This document shows, piece after piece, positions 56,028 to 64,000 of a DNA stretch of 64,000 nucleotides (its first letter is position 1; each line of letters begins with the position of its first letter). This DNA is from Streptomyces luomodiensis (GTDB lineage: Bacteria > Actinomycetota > Actinomycetes > Streptomycetales > Streptomycetaceae): contig NZ_CP117522.1 in NCBI RefSeq assembly GCF_031679605.1, forward strand, positions 7,254,001-7,318,000, written 5' to 3'. Made by a program: the position numbers and the translations under genes. The notes under the pieces are model-generated. The model ran no database searches, was not told the DNA's origin, and saw nothing but the letters and a program-made list of their open reading frames with translations.

Positions 56028-57344
56028 CTATTCGGTCTTGGTGTACGTCGACCAGTCCGGCGATTGCGCCGGGTCCAGCATCCGCAGCTTCTCCAGCACC
56101 TTCGGGTCCTGGGCGTCCAGCCAGTCGGCGAGCTGCTTGAACGACACGCACCGCACACCGTCGCGGCGGCATACGCTCCTCATCACGTCCTCGATGGCCT
56201 GCATATAGATGCCGCCGTTCCAGGTCTCGAAGTGATTTCCGATGAACAGCGGTGCCCGGCTGCCGTTGTAGACCCGCTCGAAGCCGTTGAGATAGCCCTG
56301 GCGGGTCAGCCGCTCCCACTCCGGGTATTTCGCCGGATCGCCCTCGGTGCTGTCACCGGACTGGTTGTAGAGGAAGTTGAAGTCCATCGACAGGACCTGC
56401 TTCTCGCTCTCCGGGTACGGCACCAGCTGTAGCGGGAAGTTCCAGATTCCGTCGACCTTGGACGGCCAGAGCTGGAAGTCGCCCGGGGAGCTCGCGTCAT
56501 AGCGCCAGCCCATGGATTTGATGGCCGGGATCAGCGTCTTCTGACCCTCCAGGCACGGGGCGCGCCCGCCGACCAGTTCCACGTCGTAGTCGAACGGCAG
56601 CGGTTCGATGTCGGTGAAGCCGGTGTTGGTCTTCCAGTGCTTCACAAATGAGTACGCCTGTTCCGTCTCGCTCTTCCACTCCTGGGTGGACCAGTCCTCG
56701 CCGCCCTTGGCGTCGCAGAAATGGCCGTTGAAGTGGGAGCCGATCTCATTGCCGTCCAGCCAGGCCCCGCGCAACTGCTCCAGGGTCTCCCTGATGTGCT
56801 CGTCGGTGGGGAAGGAGATGGCGGCCGAGCCCCGCTTGTGCTGCGGCGGCTGGTAGAGGTCGCTCTTCGACTTGGGCAGCAGATACATGCCGCTCAGGAA
56901 GAACGTCATCGTGGCGTCGCTCTCCTTGGCGACCTGGCGGAAACGGGAGAAGAGGTGGTCGTCGTTCTCCAGCGCGCCGTCCCAGGAGAAGACCACGAAC
57001 TGTGGCGGTTTCTCACCGGGTTTGAGCTTCTCCGGCTTGAGCTGGTGCGGCTGCGGCCCGGTGTAGGACGTGGAGGCGTCCCCGAGCACCTTGACCTTGC
57101 CGTCCCAGTCGGCGTACTTGTCCTTCTTCTTGGCCTCTTTGGGGACCCGGTCCGACTTGGGGGACGCCGCGACGGCCGGGAGATCCTCGCCCGGGGCCTC
57201 GCTCGTGTCCCCGCGCGAGGTGAGGGCTATCAGCAGCGCCACCACCACGGCCACGGCCGTCAGCGCGCCTATGGGCGCGGCAACGCCATAGGCGTTCTTC
57301 GCGTGTAAAGCCTTCAACGCCTTCATGATCTTCAGCGCCTTCAC
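56028..57344 (-). CDS. Polysaccharide deacetylase-like membrane-anchored protein
   Basis: Protein of 438 residues with a short N-terminal amphipathic stretch (KALKIMKALKAL, an internal duplication) and one membrane helix (VAAPIGALTAVAVVVALLIA), then a large extracellular domain. The domain resembles NodB-type carbohydrate esterases: FVVFSWDGALENDDHLFSRF at the first motif and GNEIGSHFNGHFCDAKG, with an HxxxH metal motif, at the second. The first motif lacks the usual double Asp (TFDDGP), so activity is uncertain. GGRAPCLEGQKTLIPAIKSM and LFIGNHFETWNGG follow. It converges on the PBP-like gene; a role in cell-wall sugar modification is possible. The GTG at 57344 follows GGGGGCGGGA. Confidence 0.78.
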   Translation of the reverse strand: MKALKIMKALKALHAKNAYGVAAPIGALTAVAVVVALLIALTSRGDTSEAPGEDLPAVAASPKSDRVPKEAKKKDKYADWDGKVKVLGDASTSYTGPQPHQLKPEKLKPGEKPPQFVVFSWDGALENDDHLFSRFRQVAKESDATMTFFLSGMYLLPKSKSDLYQPPQHKRGSAAISFPTDEHIRETLEQLRGAWLDGNEIGSHFNGHFCDAKGGEDWSTQEWKSETEQAYSFVKHWKTNTGFTDIEPLPFDYDVELVGGRAPCLEGQKTLIPAIKSMGWRYDASSPGDFQLWPSKVDGIWNFPLQLVPYPESEKQVLSMDFNFLYNQSGDSTEGDPAKYPEWERLTRQGYLNGFERVYNGSRAPLFIGNHFETWNGGIYMQAIEDVMRSVCRRDGVRCVSFKQLADWLDAQDPKVLEKLRMLDPAQSPDWSTYTKTE

Positions 57345-57427
57345 GGGTCCCGCCCCCTGGCAACAGTACAGATGTACGTCCCCCCTAGTATCACAGAAGT
57401 ATCACGTGCTCTTCACACGGGTCTCCG

Positions 57428-58825
57428 TCACCAACCGGTCAACAGCAGATGATTGACGGCCAGTGCGAGACACGCCTGGGCCAGAAGCCATCGGCGTCGG
57501 TCGTCAGCGGGCAGCAGCGCGGTGGTGGGCAGCAGCCAGAGGAGGAAGGGAAGCCAGATGCGCTCCGTCTCGGCCTTGCTCATCCCGGACAGGTCGGCCA
57601 CGGCGAGCGCGAGCAGCGCGGCGAAGGTCAGCACGACGAGCCCGTCCGGGGCGTTGGCCCCGCCCCGGCGCTGCCGCCGCAGGACATCGGGCACCGCCGC
57701 GAGCATACGCCGCACACCCGCGACCCCGGCCGGGCCGGCGACCACCGTCGCGACGGCCAGGTTGGCCCAGACCCAGTACCCGTAAGGTCGTTCCGAGGCG
57801 ACGCCCTGGTAGTAGCGCGTCACCAGCAGGGAGTAGCCCTCCCACCACCGGAACCCGGCCGCGGTGAACGCGCCCGCCACCGCCGCCACCCCCGTCAGCG
57901 CGAAGGGCAGCGGCCGCGCGGTGCGGGCGAGCAGCAGCACGGCGACGGCGGGCAGCGCGAGCAGCGTCAGCCCGTAGGAGAGATAGACCGTCAGCCCCAG
58001 CAGCAGTCCGGAGCCGAACGCGACGGCCCGGGGCGCCCGGACCGTACGCGTCGCCGCGAGCGCCAGCAGGGCGAGCCCCCAGGCCGCGATGGCCGCGAAC
58101 CAGCCATCGGCCGAGGCGCCCGCCCAGACCGCCCCGGGCGCCAGGACCAGGAACGGGGCGGCCGCGCGGGCGGCGTGCTCCCGCCCCAGCGCGCGCAGCG
58201 TGACCAGGACCGCGACCGCCGCCGAAGCGCCCACGGTGATACAGAAGGCCCCCGCCCAGCCACCCCCGCCCAGGCCGAACCGGTCCAGGGCCACGAAGGT
58301 GAGCACGGCGCCGGGTGGATGGCCGGCGATATGCGCGGGCCAGTGGTCGGGCTGAGTGAGCAGGATGTGGCCGGTGAAACCGCGCAGGGCGGCGCCGATG
58401 TCGTGGAACCGGTCGACACCGCGCAGATACTCGTGGCGCGTGGTCAGCCGCTCCGCCACCCCCCGGTGCCATCCGTCGACCAGCGCCAGGGACCAGGTCC
58501 AGGCCATGGCAGCGGCCCACACCGCCCCCAGCAGCCCGCGCCACGGCAGCCGCGCCGCGAGCCGCGGCCCGTGGACGACGACCGCGGCGGCGACGGCCAG
58601 AGCGGCGGGCGTGCCCGGACCCACGTGGGGGAGCCAGTCGGCGTACAGCGGCGCCCAGTCGACGTACAGGGAGTGATCGGCCCGCTGGATCAGGGTGCCG
58701 ACGACGGCGGCGACGGCGAAGAGCACGGCGGCGGCGGAGGCGGCGAGCACGTCCCACCGGCGGCCGGTCCGTGCGGCGTCCTCGTCGGCCCGGGTGGCGC
58801 TGGCGCTGCGCAAGGGGAGTTTCAC
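57428..58825 (-). CDS. Polytopic integral membrane protein, possible GT-C-type glycosyltransferase
   Basis: Very hydrophobic protein of 465 residues with about ten predicted membrane helices (VLAASAAAVLFAVAAVVGTL, LLALPAVAVLLLARTA, LVVLTFAALLALAVADL). A luminal-type loop carries DHWPAHIAGHPPGAVLTFVA, and RWWEGYSLLVTRYYQGVASE lies later. This layout resembles GT-C mannosyltransferase-like proteins that use lipid-linked sugars, but no diagnostic acidic motif can be assigned, so the function is open. The GTG at 58825 has only a weak ribosome site. It diverges from the oxidoreductase gene across 152 bp. Confidence 0.72.
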   Translation of the reverse strand: MKLPLRSASATRADEDAARTGRRWDVLAASAAAVLFAVAAVVGTLIQRADHSLYVDWAPLYADWLPHVGPGTPAALAVAAAVVVHGPRLAARLPWRGLLGAVWAAAMAWTWSLALVDGWHRGVAERLTTRHEYLRGVDRFHDIGAALRGFTGHILLTQPDHWPAHIAGHPPGAVLTFVALDRFGLGGGGWAGAFCITVGASAAVAVLVTLRALGREHAARAAAPFLVLAPGAVWAGASADGWFAAIAAWGLALLALAATRTVRAPRAVAFGSGLLLGLTVYLSYGLTLLALPAVAVLLLARTARPLPFALTGVAAVAGAFTAAGFRWWEGYSLLVTRYYQGVASERPYGYWVWANLAVATVVAGPAGVAGVRRMLAAVPDVLRRQRRGGANAPDGLVVLTFAALLALAVADLSGMSKAETERIWLPFLLWLLPTTALLPADDRRRWLLAQACLALAVNHLLLTGW

Positions 58826-58977
58826 GACGTCACGCTACGTCGCGGAGCCCGCTGTCGGGCCGCCGCGCCATGCGCCGTCATCGAACCGTCAGATCCTCGT
58901 GGCCAGGCGGGCGACGTCACCGTTTCGTCATGGCGGCAAGGCCCCGGAACGCGGTTCGGCGGTCCTACGGTCAAGCC

Positions 58978-60261
58978 ATGAGCCACCGCCCCCACACCGA
59001 CCGCAACCGTCCCGCCCTATGGCGGAGCCCGCTCCGCGGCCCCTGGCTGACCTCCGTCTTCGGCCTGGTCCTGCTCGTCGGCATCCCCGTGCTCTTCGTG
59101 ACCGGTCTGCTGTCGTACGCGGCCTACAACCCCGATCTGTCCCCGGTCAACGACGAGACCCCGGACAAGGGGCTGCTCGGCTTCTACCTCTTCTCCTGGC
59201 CGACCCGCCCCTCCTGGCTCTACCGCGTCACCCAGGGCGTGCACGTCACCCTCGGCATCGTGCTCGTGCCGGTGCTGCTGGCGAAGCTGTGGTCGGTCAT
59301 CCCCAGACTCTTCGCCTGGCCGCCGGTGCGGTCGGTCGGGTACGCGCTGGAGCGGATCTCGCTGCTCGCGCTGGTCGGCGGCGGGCTGTTCGAGTTCGTG
59401 ACCGGGGTGCTCAACGTCCAGCTGGACTACGTCTTCCCCGGGTCGTTCTACCCGCTCCACTTCTACGGGGCATGGATCTTCATGGCGGCCTTCGTGGTCC
59501 ATGTGGCGCTGCGCCTGCCGCGTATGGCGCGGTCGCTGCGCGGCCGCGACCTGCGGGCGGAACTGCGCACGCCGGTGTCGGCCACCCGGCCGGAGCCGCC
59601 CGACGACACCGGCTTGGTCAGCCCGCGCCCGGCCGCGCCGACCATGTCCCGGCGGGGCGCGCTCGCGATGGTCGGCACCGGCTCGTTCGCGCTGCTGGTG
59701 GTGACGGCCGGGCAGAGCATCGGCGGCCCGCTGCGCACCAGCGCCCTGCTCGCCCCGCACGGGCGCGACCCGGGACGGGGGCCGAACGGCTTCCAGATCA
59801 ACAAGACCGCCGTGGGGGTCGGCATCCGCGCCCGTGACATCGGGCCCGGCTGGCGGCTGGTGGTGCGGGGCGCGACCGGCCGCGAAACCGTCCTCACCCG
59901 GCAGCAGCTGCTGCGGCTGCCGGGACACGGCGCGGCGCTGCCCATCGCCTGTGTGGAGGGCTGGTCCACGTCCGACCAGCGGTGGGAGGGGGTACGGCTG
60001 ACCGACCTCGCCGCGCTGGTGGGACATGCCGACCGGCCGCCGAAGGTCCTGGTGGAGTCGGTGCAGCGGCACGGTTCCTTCCGCAGCGTCGTCCTGAGCG
60101 ACACCCAGGTCCGCGACCCGCGCTCACTGCTGGCCCTGAAGGTCAACGGCGCGGACCTGTCGCCGGACCACGGCTATCCGGCGCGGATCATCGTGCCGGG
60201 GGCGCCGGGGGTGCACAACATCAAGTGGGTCGGCCGGCTGACGTTCGGGGAGAGGGCATGA
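58978..60261 (+). CDS. Cytochrome b561-like membrane domain fused to a sulfite-oxidase-type molybdopterin domain
   Basis: Predicted membrane-bound molybdoenzyme, 427 residues. The N-terminal half has four membrane helices (SVFGLVLLVGIPVLFVTGLL, VTQGVHVTLGIVLVPVLLAK, ERISLLALVGGGLFEFVTGV, GAWIFMAAFVVHVALRL) with candidate heme-ligand histidines (VHVTLG, LHFYGAW, VHVALR). A linker and a further hydrophobic segment (LAMVGTGSFALLVVTAG) lead to a sulfite-oxidase-fold domain. The molybdenum-ligand Cys325 is in LPIACVEGWSTSDQRWEGVR, and PARIIVPGAPGVHNIKWVGR is the family's C-terminal motif. The ATG at 58978 starts MSHRPHTDRNRPALW. The stop overlaps the next gene (ATGA). The substrate is unknown. Confidence 0.88.
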   Translation: MSHRPHTDRNRPALWRSPLRGPWLTSVFGLVLLVGIPVLFVTGLLSYAAYNPDLSPVNDETPDKGLLGFYLFSWPTRPSWLYRVTQGVHVTLGIVLVPVLLAKLWSVIPRLFAWPPVRSVGYALERISLLALVGGGLFEFVTGVLNVQLDYVFPGSFYPLHFYGAWIFMAAFVVHVALRLPRMARSLRGRDLRAELRTPVSATRPEPPDDTGLVSPRPAAPTMSRRGALAMVGTGSFALLVVTAGQSIGGPLRTSALLAPHGRDPGRGPNGFQINKTAVGVGIRARDIGPGWRLVVRGATGRETVLTRQQLLRLPGHGAALPIACVEGWSTSDQRWEGVRLTDLAALVGHADRPPKVLVESVQRHGSFRSVVLSDTQVRDPRSLLALKVNGADLSPDHGYPARIIVPGAPGVHNIKWVGRLTFGERA

Positions 60262-60857
60262 GGGGACTGGTGCGCGTTCTTATGCCTCTCATGCCGGGGC
60301 TGCGGCGGGGCCTTGGGCGGGGCCTGCGGGGTGGTCTCCGGGGCATCCGGTGGGGTGTGCGGCGGGGGCACGGCGGCGCGCCGCTGCGACTGCCGCTGCT
60401 GCTGGCCTCCTTCGCGCTGACCGCGTACGCGGGGATCAGGCTGCTGCGCGGCGACTGGTTCGGCATCCTGCTCTGGCTGGTGGGCGCGGCCGTCCTGCAC
60501 GATCTGGTGCTGCTGCCGCTGTACGCGCTCGCGGACCGGGCCGTGCGCGCCGCGCTCCCGGCCCCGGCCTCGTGGATCAACCACGTACGGGTGCCGGCCT
60601 TCGTCTCCGGGCTGTTGCTGCTGGTGTGGTTCCCGCTGATCCTCGGCCGGGAGGAGCGCCGTTACGAGCACGCGACCGGGCTGACCGCCGGCGTCTTCTG
60701 GCCGCGCTGGCTGCTGATCACCGCGGGGCTGTTCGCCGTCTCGGCCCTGTGGCTGGCGATCCGGGTGTGGTGGCGCCGCCCGCGGCGCCGCCGTCGGGCC
60801 GGGGCGGAGGATCCGCGGAAGCCCGCCGCAGGCCCCGTACGGCCCCACCGGCCGTGA
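60258..60857 (+). CDS. Small membrane protein coupled to the molybdoenzyme
   Basis: Protein of 199 residues with four predicted membrane helices (LPLLLASFALTAYAGIRLL, GILLWLVGAAVLHDLVLLPL, VPAFVSGLLLLVWFPLILG, WLLITAGLFAVSALWLAI), a basic Arg/Gly-rich start and an Arg/Pro-rich tail. Its ATG overlaps the stop of the upstream oxidoreductase (ATGA), so it is translated with it and probably forms a complex with it, for example as a membrane partner. No known domain is recognised. Confidence 0.75.
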   Translation: MRGLVRVLMPLMPGLRRGLGRGLRGGLRGIRWGVRRGHGGAPLRLPLLLASFALTAYAGIRLLRGDWFGILLWLVGAAVLHDLVLLPLYALADRAVRAALPAPASWINHVRVPAFVSGLLLLVWFPLILGREERRYEHATGLTAGVFWPRWLLITAGLFAVSALWLAIRVWWRRPRRRRRAGAEDPRKPAAGPVRPHRP

Positions 60858-61289
60858 CCGCGGCCACCGGCCACCGCGTACCCCAGCGTCCCGATCCACG
60901 TACCGGCCTCGCGGCCTGACGGGTGCCCAGGCGGCGGACCGTCCACGCGGCGGCGGCGAAGAGCGCCCAGGCGGTGGCGTACGTACCTGCCGGAAGGTCA
61001 GGATCAGGACGGCGACGAGCGAGCCGAGCGGCGCGGCGAGGACGAGCGGCGCGATCCACGGGTGGGCTCCGCGCGCCCGCGCGTCCGCGCGGGCGGGGCG
61101 GGGCGCGCCGCCGGGCGGCGCCCGGCCGGGCCTCGCGGTGGTGCGCCGCAGCGGTCGGCCGGTGGCTGAGGGGCCGGGCCGGTCCGCCGACCCATCAGCC
61201 ATCGGCCACCGGCCGGTTCGCCGGGGCAGCTGGCCGGTGCGCCGAAGCAGCTGGCCGGGCGTCAGGAGACCGCGGGACCGTGTGGGCAC
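60718..61289 (-). pseudogene. Probable frameshifted small membrane protein gene
   Basis: A GTG at 61289, 3 nt after the methyltransferase stop, opens a frame with a Pro/Arg-rich start and a membrane helix (HPWIAPLVLAAPLGSLVAVL then ILTFR). In that frame the protein then turns into low-complexity sequence. A shift of one base near 60990 restores a second plausible helix (PAGTYATAWALFAAAAWTV then RRLGT) in a frame open to 60718. This suggests a one-base deletion in a real gene, or a sequence error. The end overlaps the convergent membrane gene by up to 140 bp and is uncertain. Without the shift, 60858-61292 would be an empty 435-bp gap. Confidence 0.35.
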
Positions 61290-61292
61290 GGC

Positions 61293-62051
61293 TCAGCGCT
61301 CCGTGGCGGATCGGGGTCCGGGCGGTGTGCGGCGGAGCGCCATGAAGCCGCGGTCCTGCGCGGTCCACTGCTCGGCCGGGGCCCAGCCGGCCGTGCGTGC
61401 GTGGTGCAGCAGGGCCGGGATGCCGACCCGGGCCCAGGGGAAGGCCGTGCCCACTCCGCCCCGCCCGTCGTCCACGCGTACGCGCACCCGCTCGTCCACA
61501 TCGGCCGCGGCCGCCTCCACCAGCAGCAGCCCGCCGGGGACGATCAGCTGGGCGACGCGCGCCAGCAGGGCCCGCGGATCGCCGCCGATGCCGATGTTGC
61601 CGTCGATCAGCAGCGCCGTGCCCCAGCGTCCCTCCCCGGGCAGCGGTTCGAAGACCGAGCGGCACAGCGCGGGCCCGCCCGCACGGAGCGTACGGGCGAC
61701 GGCCGCCTGGCTGACGTCGATACCCAGGCAGGGGCGGCCCAGCAGGGCCAGCGCGGCCACCAGCCGGCCGGGTCCGCAGCCGATGTCGAGCGTCGGGCTC
61801 TGACATCGCCGCAGCACGGTCCGGTCGGCCGCGTCGGGGTCGGCACACCAGCGTTCGACGTCCAGGGGCAGCATCCAGCCGTCGGCGCGGCGCAGGAACA
61901 GCGGTCCTCGGCCCGCGCGCAGCGCTCGGACGTAGGGGTCGGCGTGCCATGGGGCGCCCGCGCGGCGGGAGGGAGCCCGCTCGCGCACCGACGCTTCGCG
62001 CACCGGCTCTCCGCGCACCGATCCGTTGTGCACCGACTCGGCCGTGCTCAT
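61293..62051 (-). CDS. Class I SAM-dependent methyltransferase
   Basis: Predicted methyltransferase, 252 residues. The SAM-binding motif I is in TLDIGCGPGRLVAALALLGR, the acidic end of the second strand in CLGIDVSQAAVARTL, and the post-motif region in GGLLLVEAAAADVDERV. The acceptor is unknown. The ATG at 62051 overlaps the DUF2064 stop (ATGA). It forms a tightly packed operon with the DUF2064 and GT2 genes, suggesting a role in making or decorating a glycolipid or surface glycan. Confidence 0.88.
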   Translation of the reverse strand: MSTAESVHNGSVRGEPVREASVRERAPSRRAGAPWHADPYVRALRAGRGPLFLRRADGWMLPLDVERWCADPDAADRTVLRRCQSPTLDIGCGPGRLVAALALLGRPCLGIDVSQAAVARTLRAGGPALCRSVFEPLPGEGRWGTALLIDGNIGIGGDPRALLARVAQLIVPGGLLLVEAAAADVDERVRVRVDDGRGGVGTAFPWARVGIPALLHHARTAGWAPAEQWTAQDRGFMALRRTPPGPRSATER

Positions 62052-62884
62052 CGCGCAGAGGCCCGGGACAGCCGGGCGAGGGTCCGGGCGAACCGCCCGC
62101 CCGGGGCGTCGGCCGCCACGCGCTCGGCGTCCTCGGCCGTGTCCACGTCGCGCAGCACCGGCAGGTCGCCCACCCGCAGCCCCGCGTCGGTCAGCCGGCG
62201 CCGCTGTGCGGCACCGGTCGCGGCGGTGGACATCGGCACGCCCCGCAGCAGACCGGGGTCCGGTTCCGCCAGGCCCAGGGCCCAGAAGCCGCCGTCGGCG
62301 GCCGGGCCGAACCAGGCGTCGCGGTCCTGCCAGCCGTCCGTGCCCAGCGCGGGGGCGAGGAGAGCCGGGGTGACCTGCGGAGTGTCCATGCCGATCAGCA
62401 GGGTGGGGCCCTGGCAGGCGGCGAAGGCCGCGGCGAGCCGTTCGTCCAGACCGCCGTCGCACTGCCGCACCACCTCGAAGCCCGGCGGCAGCCACGGCCC
62501 GGGGTGTCCGTCGAGCACCAGCACCCTGCGGTGGGCGGGCATCGTGAGCGCGGCGTGCAGGGTGTCGGTGAGGGCCGCCTCGGCGAGCGAGGCGGCCTCG
62601 GCGAAGGTGTACGGGGGAGCGAGTCTGGTCTTCACCCGCCCTGGGATGGGTTCTTTGGCGATGACGAGCAGGGTCGTCCTGCCTGCGGGAGCCGCCGGGG
62701 AGGCGGAACCGACGGCGACGACGGGCCCGGAACCGGAAGCGGTATCAGGTCCGGCGCCGGGGCGGTCCGGTACCGGGGGAGCCGGGTCCGGTGCCGGGGG
62801 AGCCGGGTCCGGTGTCCTGGGTGCCGGGTCCGGTGCCGGGGGGACCTCCGCCGCGTGCGCGCCCTCGCGTGGCGCGGCGCTCAC
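62048..62884 (-). CDS. DUF2064 / TIGR04282-type GT-A-fold protein
   Basis: GT-A-like nucleotidyl/glycosyltransferase-fold protein, 278 residues. About 65 Pro/Ala/Asp-rich N-terminal residues (repeated APDP units) precede the domain: TLLVIAKEPIPGRVKTRLAP, LLIGMDTPQVTPALLAPAL, and FGPAADGGFWALGLAEPDP, all typical of DUF2064. Catalytic activity in this family is not established to my knowledge. The GTG at 62884 overlaps the GT2 stop (GTGA) and its own stop overlaps the methyltransferase start. Confidence 0.88.
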   Translation of the reverse strand: MSAAPREGAHAAEVPPAPDPAPRTPDPAPPAPDPAPPVPDRPGAGPDTASGSGPVVAVGSASPAAPAGRTTLLVIAKEPIPGRVKTRLAPPYTFAEAASLAEAALTDTLHAALTMPAHRRVLVLDGHPGPWLPPGFEVVRQCDGGLDERLAAAFAACQGPTLLIGMDTPQVTPALLAPALGTDGWQDRDAWFGPAADGGFWALGLAEPDPGLLRGVPMSTAATGAAQRRRLTDAGLRVGDLPVLRDVDTAEDAERVAADAPGGRFARTLARLSRASAR

Positions 62885-63603
62885 CGCGCGGCCCGAGGGG
62901 TGGCGGCCAGGTCGCGGACCACCGGCGGCTGGCGCAGCACGGCCCGCATATCGCGCACCGTCTGCCAGGTGCCCCGCCAGGTGCCGGTGACCTTCGACTT
63001 CCCGGTGCGCGGCCGGTACGGCACGTCCCGCTCCGCGATCCGCCAGCCCGCGTCCGCGGCGCGCACGACCATCTGCAGTGGGTAGCCGCTACGGCGATCG
63101 GTGAGGCCGAGGGCGAGCAGCGGTTCGCGCCGGGCGGCCCGCAGGGGGCCGAGGTCGCCCAGCGCGAGGCCGGTGCGCCGGCGCAGCATGCGGGTGAGCG
63201 CGATGTTGCCGAGCCGGGCGTGCACCGGCCAGGCCCCCCGCTCCCGGGGCCGTCGCCGTCCCAGCACGAGGTCGGCACCGCCCGCCTCGACGGTCCGCAC
63301 GAAGGCGAGCAGCAGCCCGGGGTCGAGCGAGGCGTCGCAGTCGCAGAAGCAGACGATGTCGGCCTCGGCGGCGAGCAGTCCGGCGTGGCACGCGGCCCCG
63401 AAACCACGGCGGGGCTCGTGCACGACGGTGGCGCCATGGGCGCGGGCGATCGCGGCCGAGCCGTCCGTGGAGCCGTTGTCGACGACGATCGCGCGCCAGC
63501 CGTCGGGGATGCGGGCCAGCACCCAGGGCAGGGCGGCGGCCTCGTCCAGACACGGCAGGACGACGTCCGCGGAGGGGGTGGAGGAGTTCGTCACCCGCAC
63601 CAC
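62881..63603 (-). CDS. Family 2 glycosyltransferase (polyprenol-phosphate sugar transferase-like)
   Basis: Cytoplasmic GT2 enzyme, 240 residues, in the DPM1-like group that transfers a sugar from a nucleotide donor to a lipid phosphate. Motifs are DVVLPCLDEAAALPWVLARI, AIVVDNGSTDGSAAIARAHG, and the metal-binding FCDCDASLDPGLLLAFV (DxD). VPYRPRTGKSKVTGTWRGTW near the end is typical. No C-terminal membrane helices are present. It is the first gene of the GT2-DUF2064-methyltransferase operon. Three GTG codons (63603, 63600, 63594) could start it, and none has a good ribosome site. Confidence 0.9.
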   Translation of the reverse strand: MVRVTNSSTPSADVVLPCLDEAAALPWVLARIPDGWRAIVVDNGSTDGSAAIARAHGATVVHEPRRGFGAACHAGLLAAEADIVCFCDCDASLDPGLLLAFVRTVEAGGADLVLGRRRPRERGAWPVHARLGNIALTRMLRRRTGLALGDLGPLRAARREPLLALGLTDRRSGYPLQMVVRAADAGWRIAERDVPYRPRTGKSKVTGTWRGTWQTVRDMRAVLRQPPVVRDLAATPRAAR

Positions 63604-63719
63604 ACTACGAAGAAGAAAGCGACATTCCGGGCTTCAGGTTCTTACGAAACACGGACGTCGGCCAGGCCGCGGGTTCCCGACCGGCCCCGGCGACCGCTCC
63701 CGGTGCCACGCTGTACGGC

Positions 63720-64000
63720 ATGGAACAGAACCCACCAGCCGGCCGGGTGCTCGTCGTGGACGACGACCCGACCGTGGCCGAGGTCGTCGCCGGATACCTC
63801 GGCCGGGCCGGTTTCGCCGTGGACCGGGCCGCCGACGGCCCCGGCGCGCTCGCCCGCGCCGCCGCCCGCCGGCCGGACCTGGTCGTCCTCGACCTGATGC
63901 TGCCCGGTATGGACGGGCTCGAGGTGTGCCGCGCGCTGCGGGACCAGGGCCCGGTGCCGGTCATCATGCTCACCGCCCGCGGCGACGAGGAGGACCGGAT
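63720..64000 (+). CDS. Response regulator, OmpR type (3' part outside the window)
   Basis: Receiver domain of a two-component response regulator; 93 residues are visible. Acidic pocket in RVLVVDDDPTVAEVV, phosphoacceptor Asp in LVVLDLMLPGMDGLEVCRAL, conserved Thr in VPVIMLTARGDEED. The order and spacing match OmpR/PhoB-type regulators, but the DNA-binding domain is outside. The ATG at 63720 starts MEQNPPAGRVLVV. It diverges from the GT2 operon across 116 bp. Confidence 0.9.
   Translation, partial: MEQNPPAGRVLVVDDDPTVAEVVAGYLGRAGFAVDRAADGPGALARAAARRPDLVVLDLMLPGMDGLEVCRALRDQGPVPVIMLTARGDEEDR

Overview
The window is a stretch of linear-chromosome-type actinobacterial DNA, almost certainly from a Streptomyces or a close relative. 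The evidence is very high G+C, many GTG starts with strong purine-rich ribosome sites, 4-bp ATGA/GTGA gene overlaps, a rare TTA codon in only one gene noticed, a DasR-type operator, a Rok7B7-type ROK regulator, and the actinobacterial coproporphyrin branch of heme synthesis (hemY followed by the coproheme decarboxylase gene). From memory, the backbone order (aconitase, ngcEFG, ROK regulator, xylFGH, dxs, fadA/fadB, hemE, hemY, chdC, DUF692 gene) matches a conserved Streptomyces core region. No rRNA, tRNA, phage, IS element or CRISPR array was seen.

Layout. 1-5.7 kb: a truncated LysR gene diverges from aconitase (acnA). A 1.1-kb convergent gap filled with minisatellites separates acnA from a GNAT gene. 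5.9-15.1 kb: two secreted GH92 alpha-mannosidases, each with the same LacI-type palindrome upstream, flank a PD-(D/E)XK (Rpn-like) gene and a PIG-L deacetylase. 15.3-24.8 kb: a lipoprotein, then two sugar ABC importers. The first is ngcEFG (GlcNAc/chitobiose type, with a dre-like site). The second is xylFGH (xylose type). The ROK regulator gene lies between them. 24.9-30.3 kb: dxs, an APC amino-acid permease, a small NYN-domain nuclease-like gene whose 3' end is tandemly repeated, and a predicted beta-propeller protein. 30.8-36.3 kb: a fatty-acid oxidation pair (fadA-fadB), an RNase D-like/HRDC protein and a LuxR-type regulator. 36.6-48.4 kb: a DUF3000 gene, hemE, a CoA-disulfide-reductase-like enzyme, a 4-hydroxybenzoate block (MFS transporter, IclR, pobA, tandem-IclR regulator), then hemY and chdC. 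48.5-53.6 kb: a secreted S33 peptidase and a putative peptide-modification locus: a DUF692 (MNIO-family) enzyme translationally coupled to a TIGR04222-type membrane protein with a Cys/Gly-only tail, and a third, collagen-like, apparently frameshifted ORF. 53.8-64 kb: a class-A PBP-like protein with altered transpeptidase motifs, a polysaccharide-deacetylase-like protein, a polytopic membrane protein, a cytochrome-b561/sulfite-oxidase-like fusion with a membrane partner, a probable frameshifted membrane gene, a three-gene GT2/DUF2064/methyltransferase operon, and the start of a response-regulator gene.

How parts fit. The two mannosidases plus the GlcNAc/chitobiose importer would suit use of N-glycans or fungal wall glycans outside the cell. 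The pob block looks like a self-contained aromatic-acid module whose pobA/regulator and transporter promoters share TGTGGC half-sites. The most novel-looking locus is the DUF692/TIGR04222/collagen-like trio at 50.5-53.6 kb. The most unusual DNA-level feature is the abundance of minisatellites, several of which repeat the 3' end of a gene together with its stop codon.
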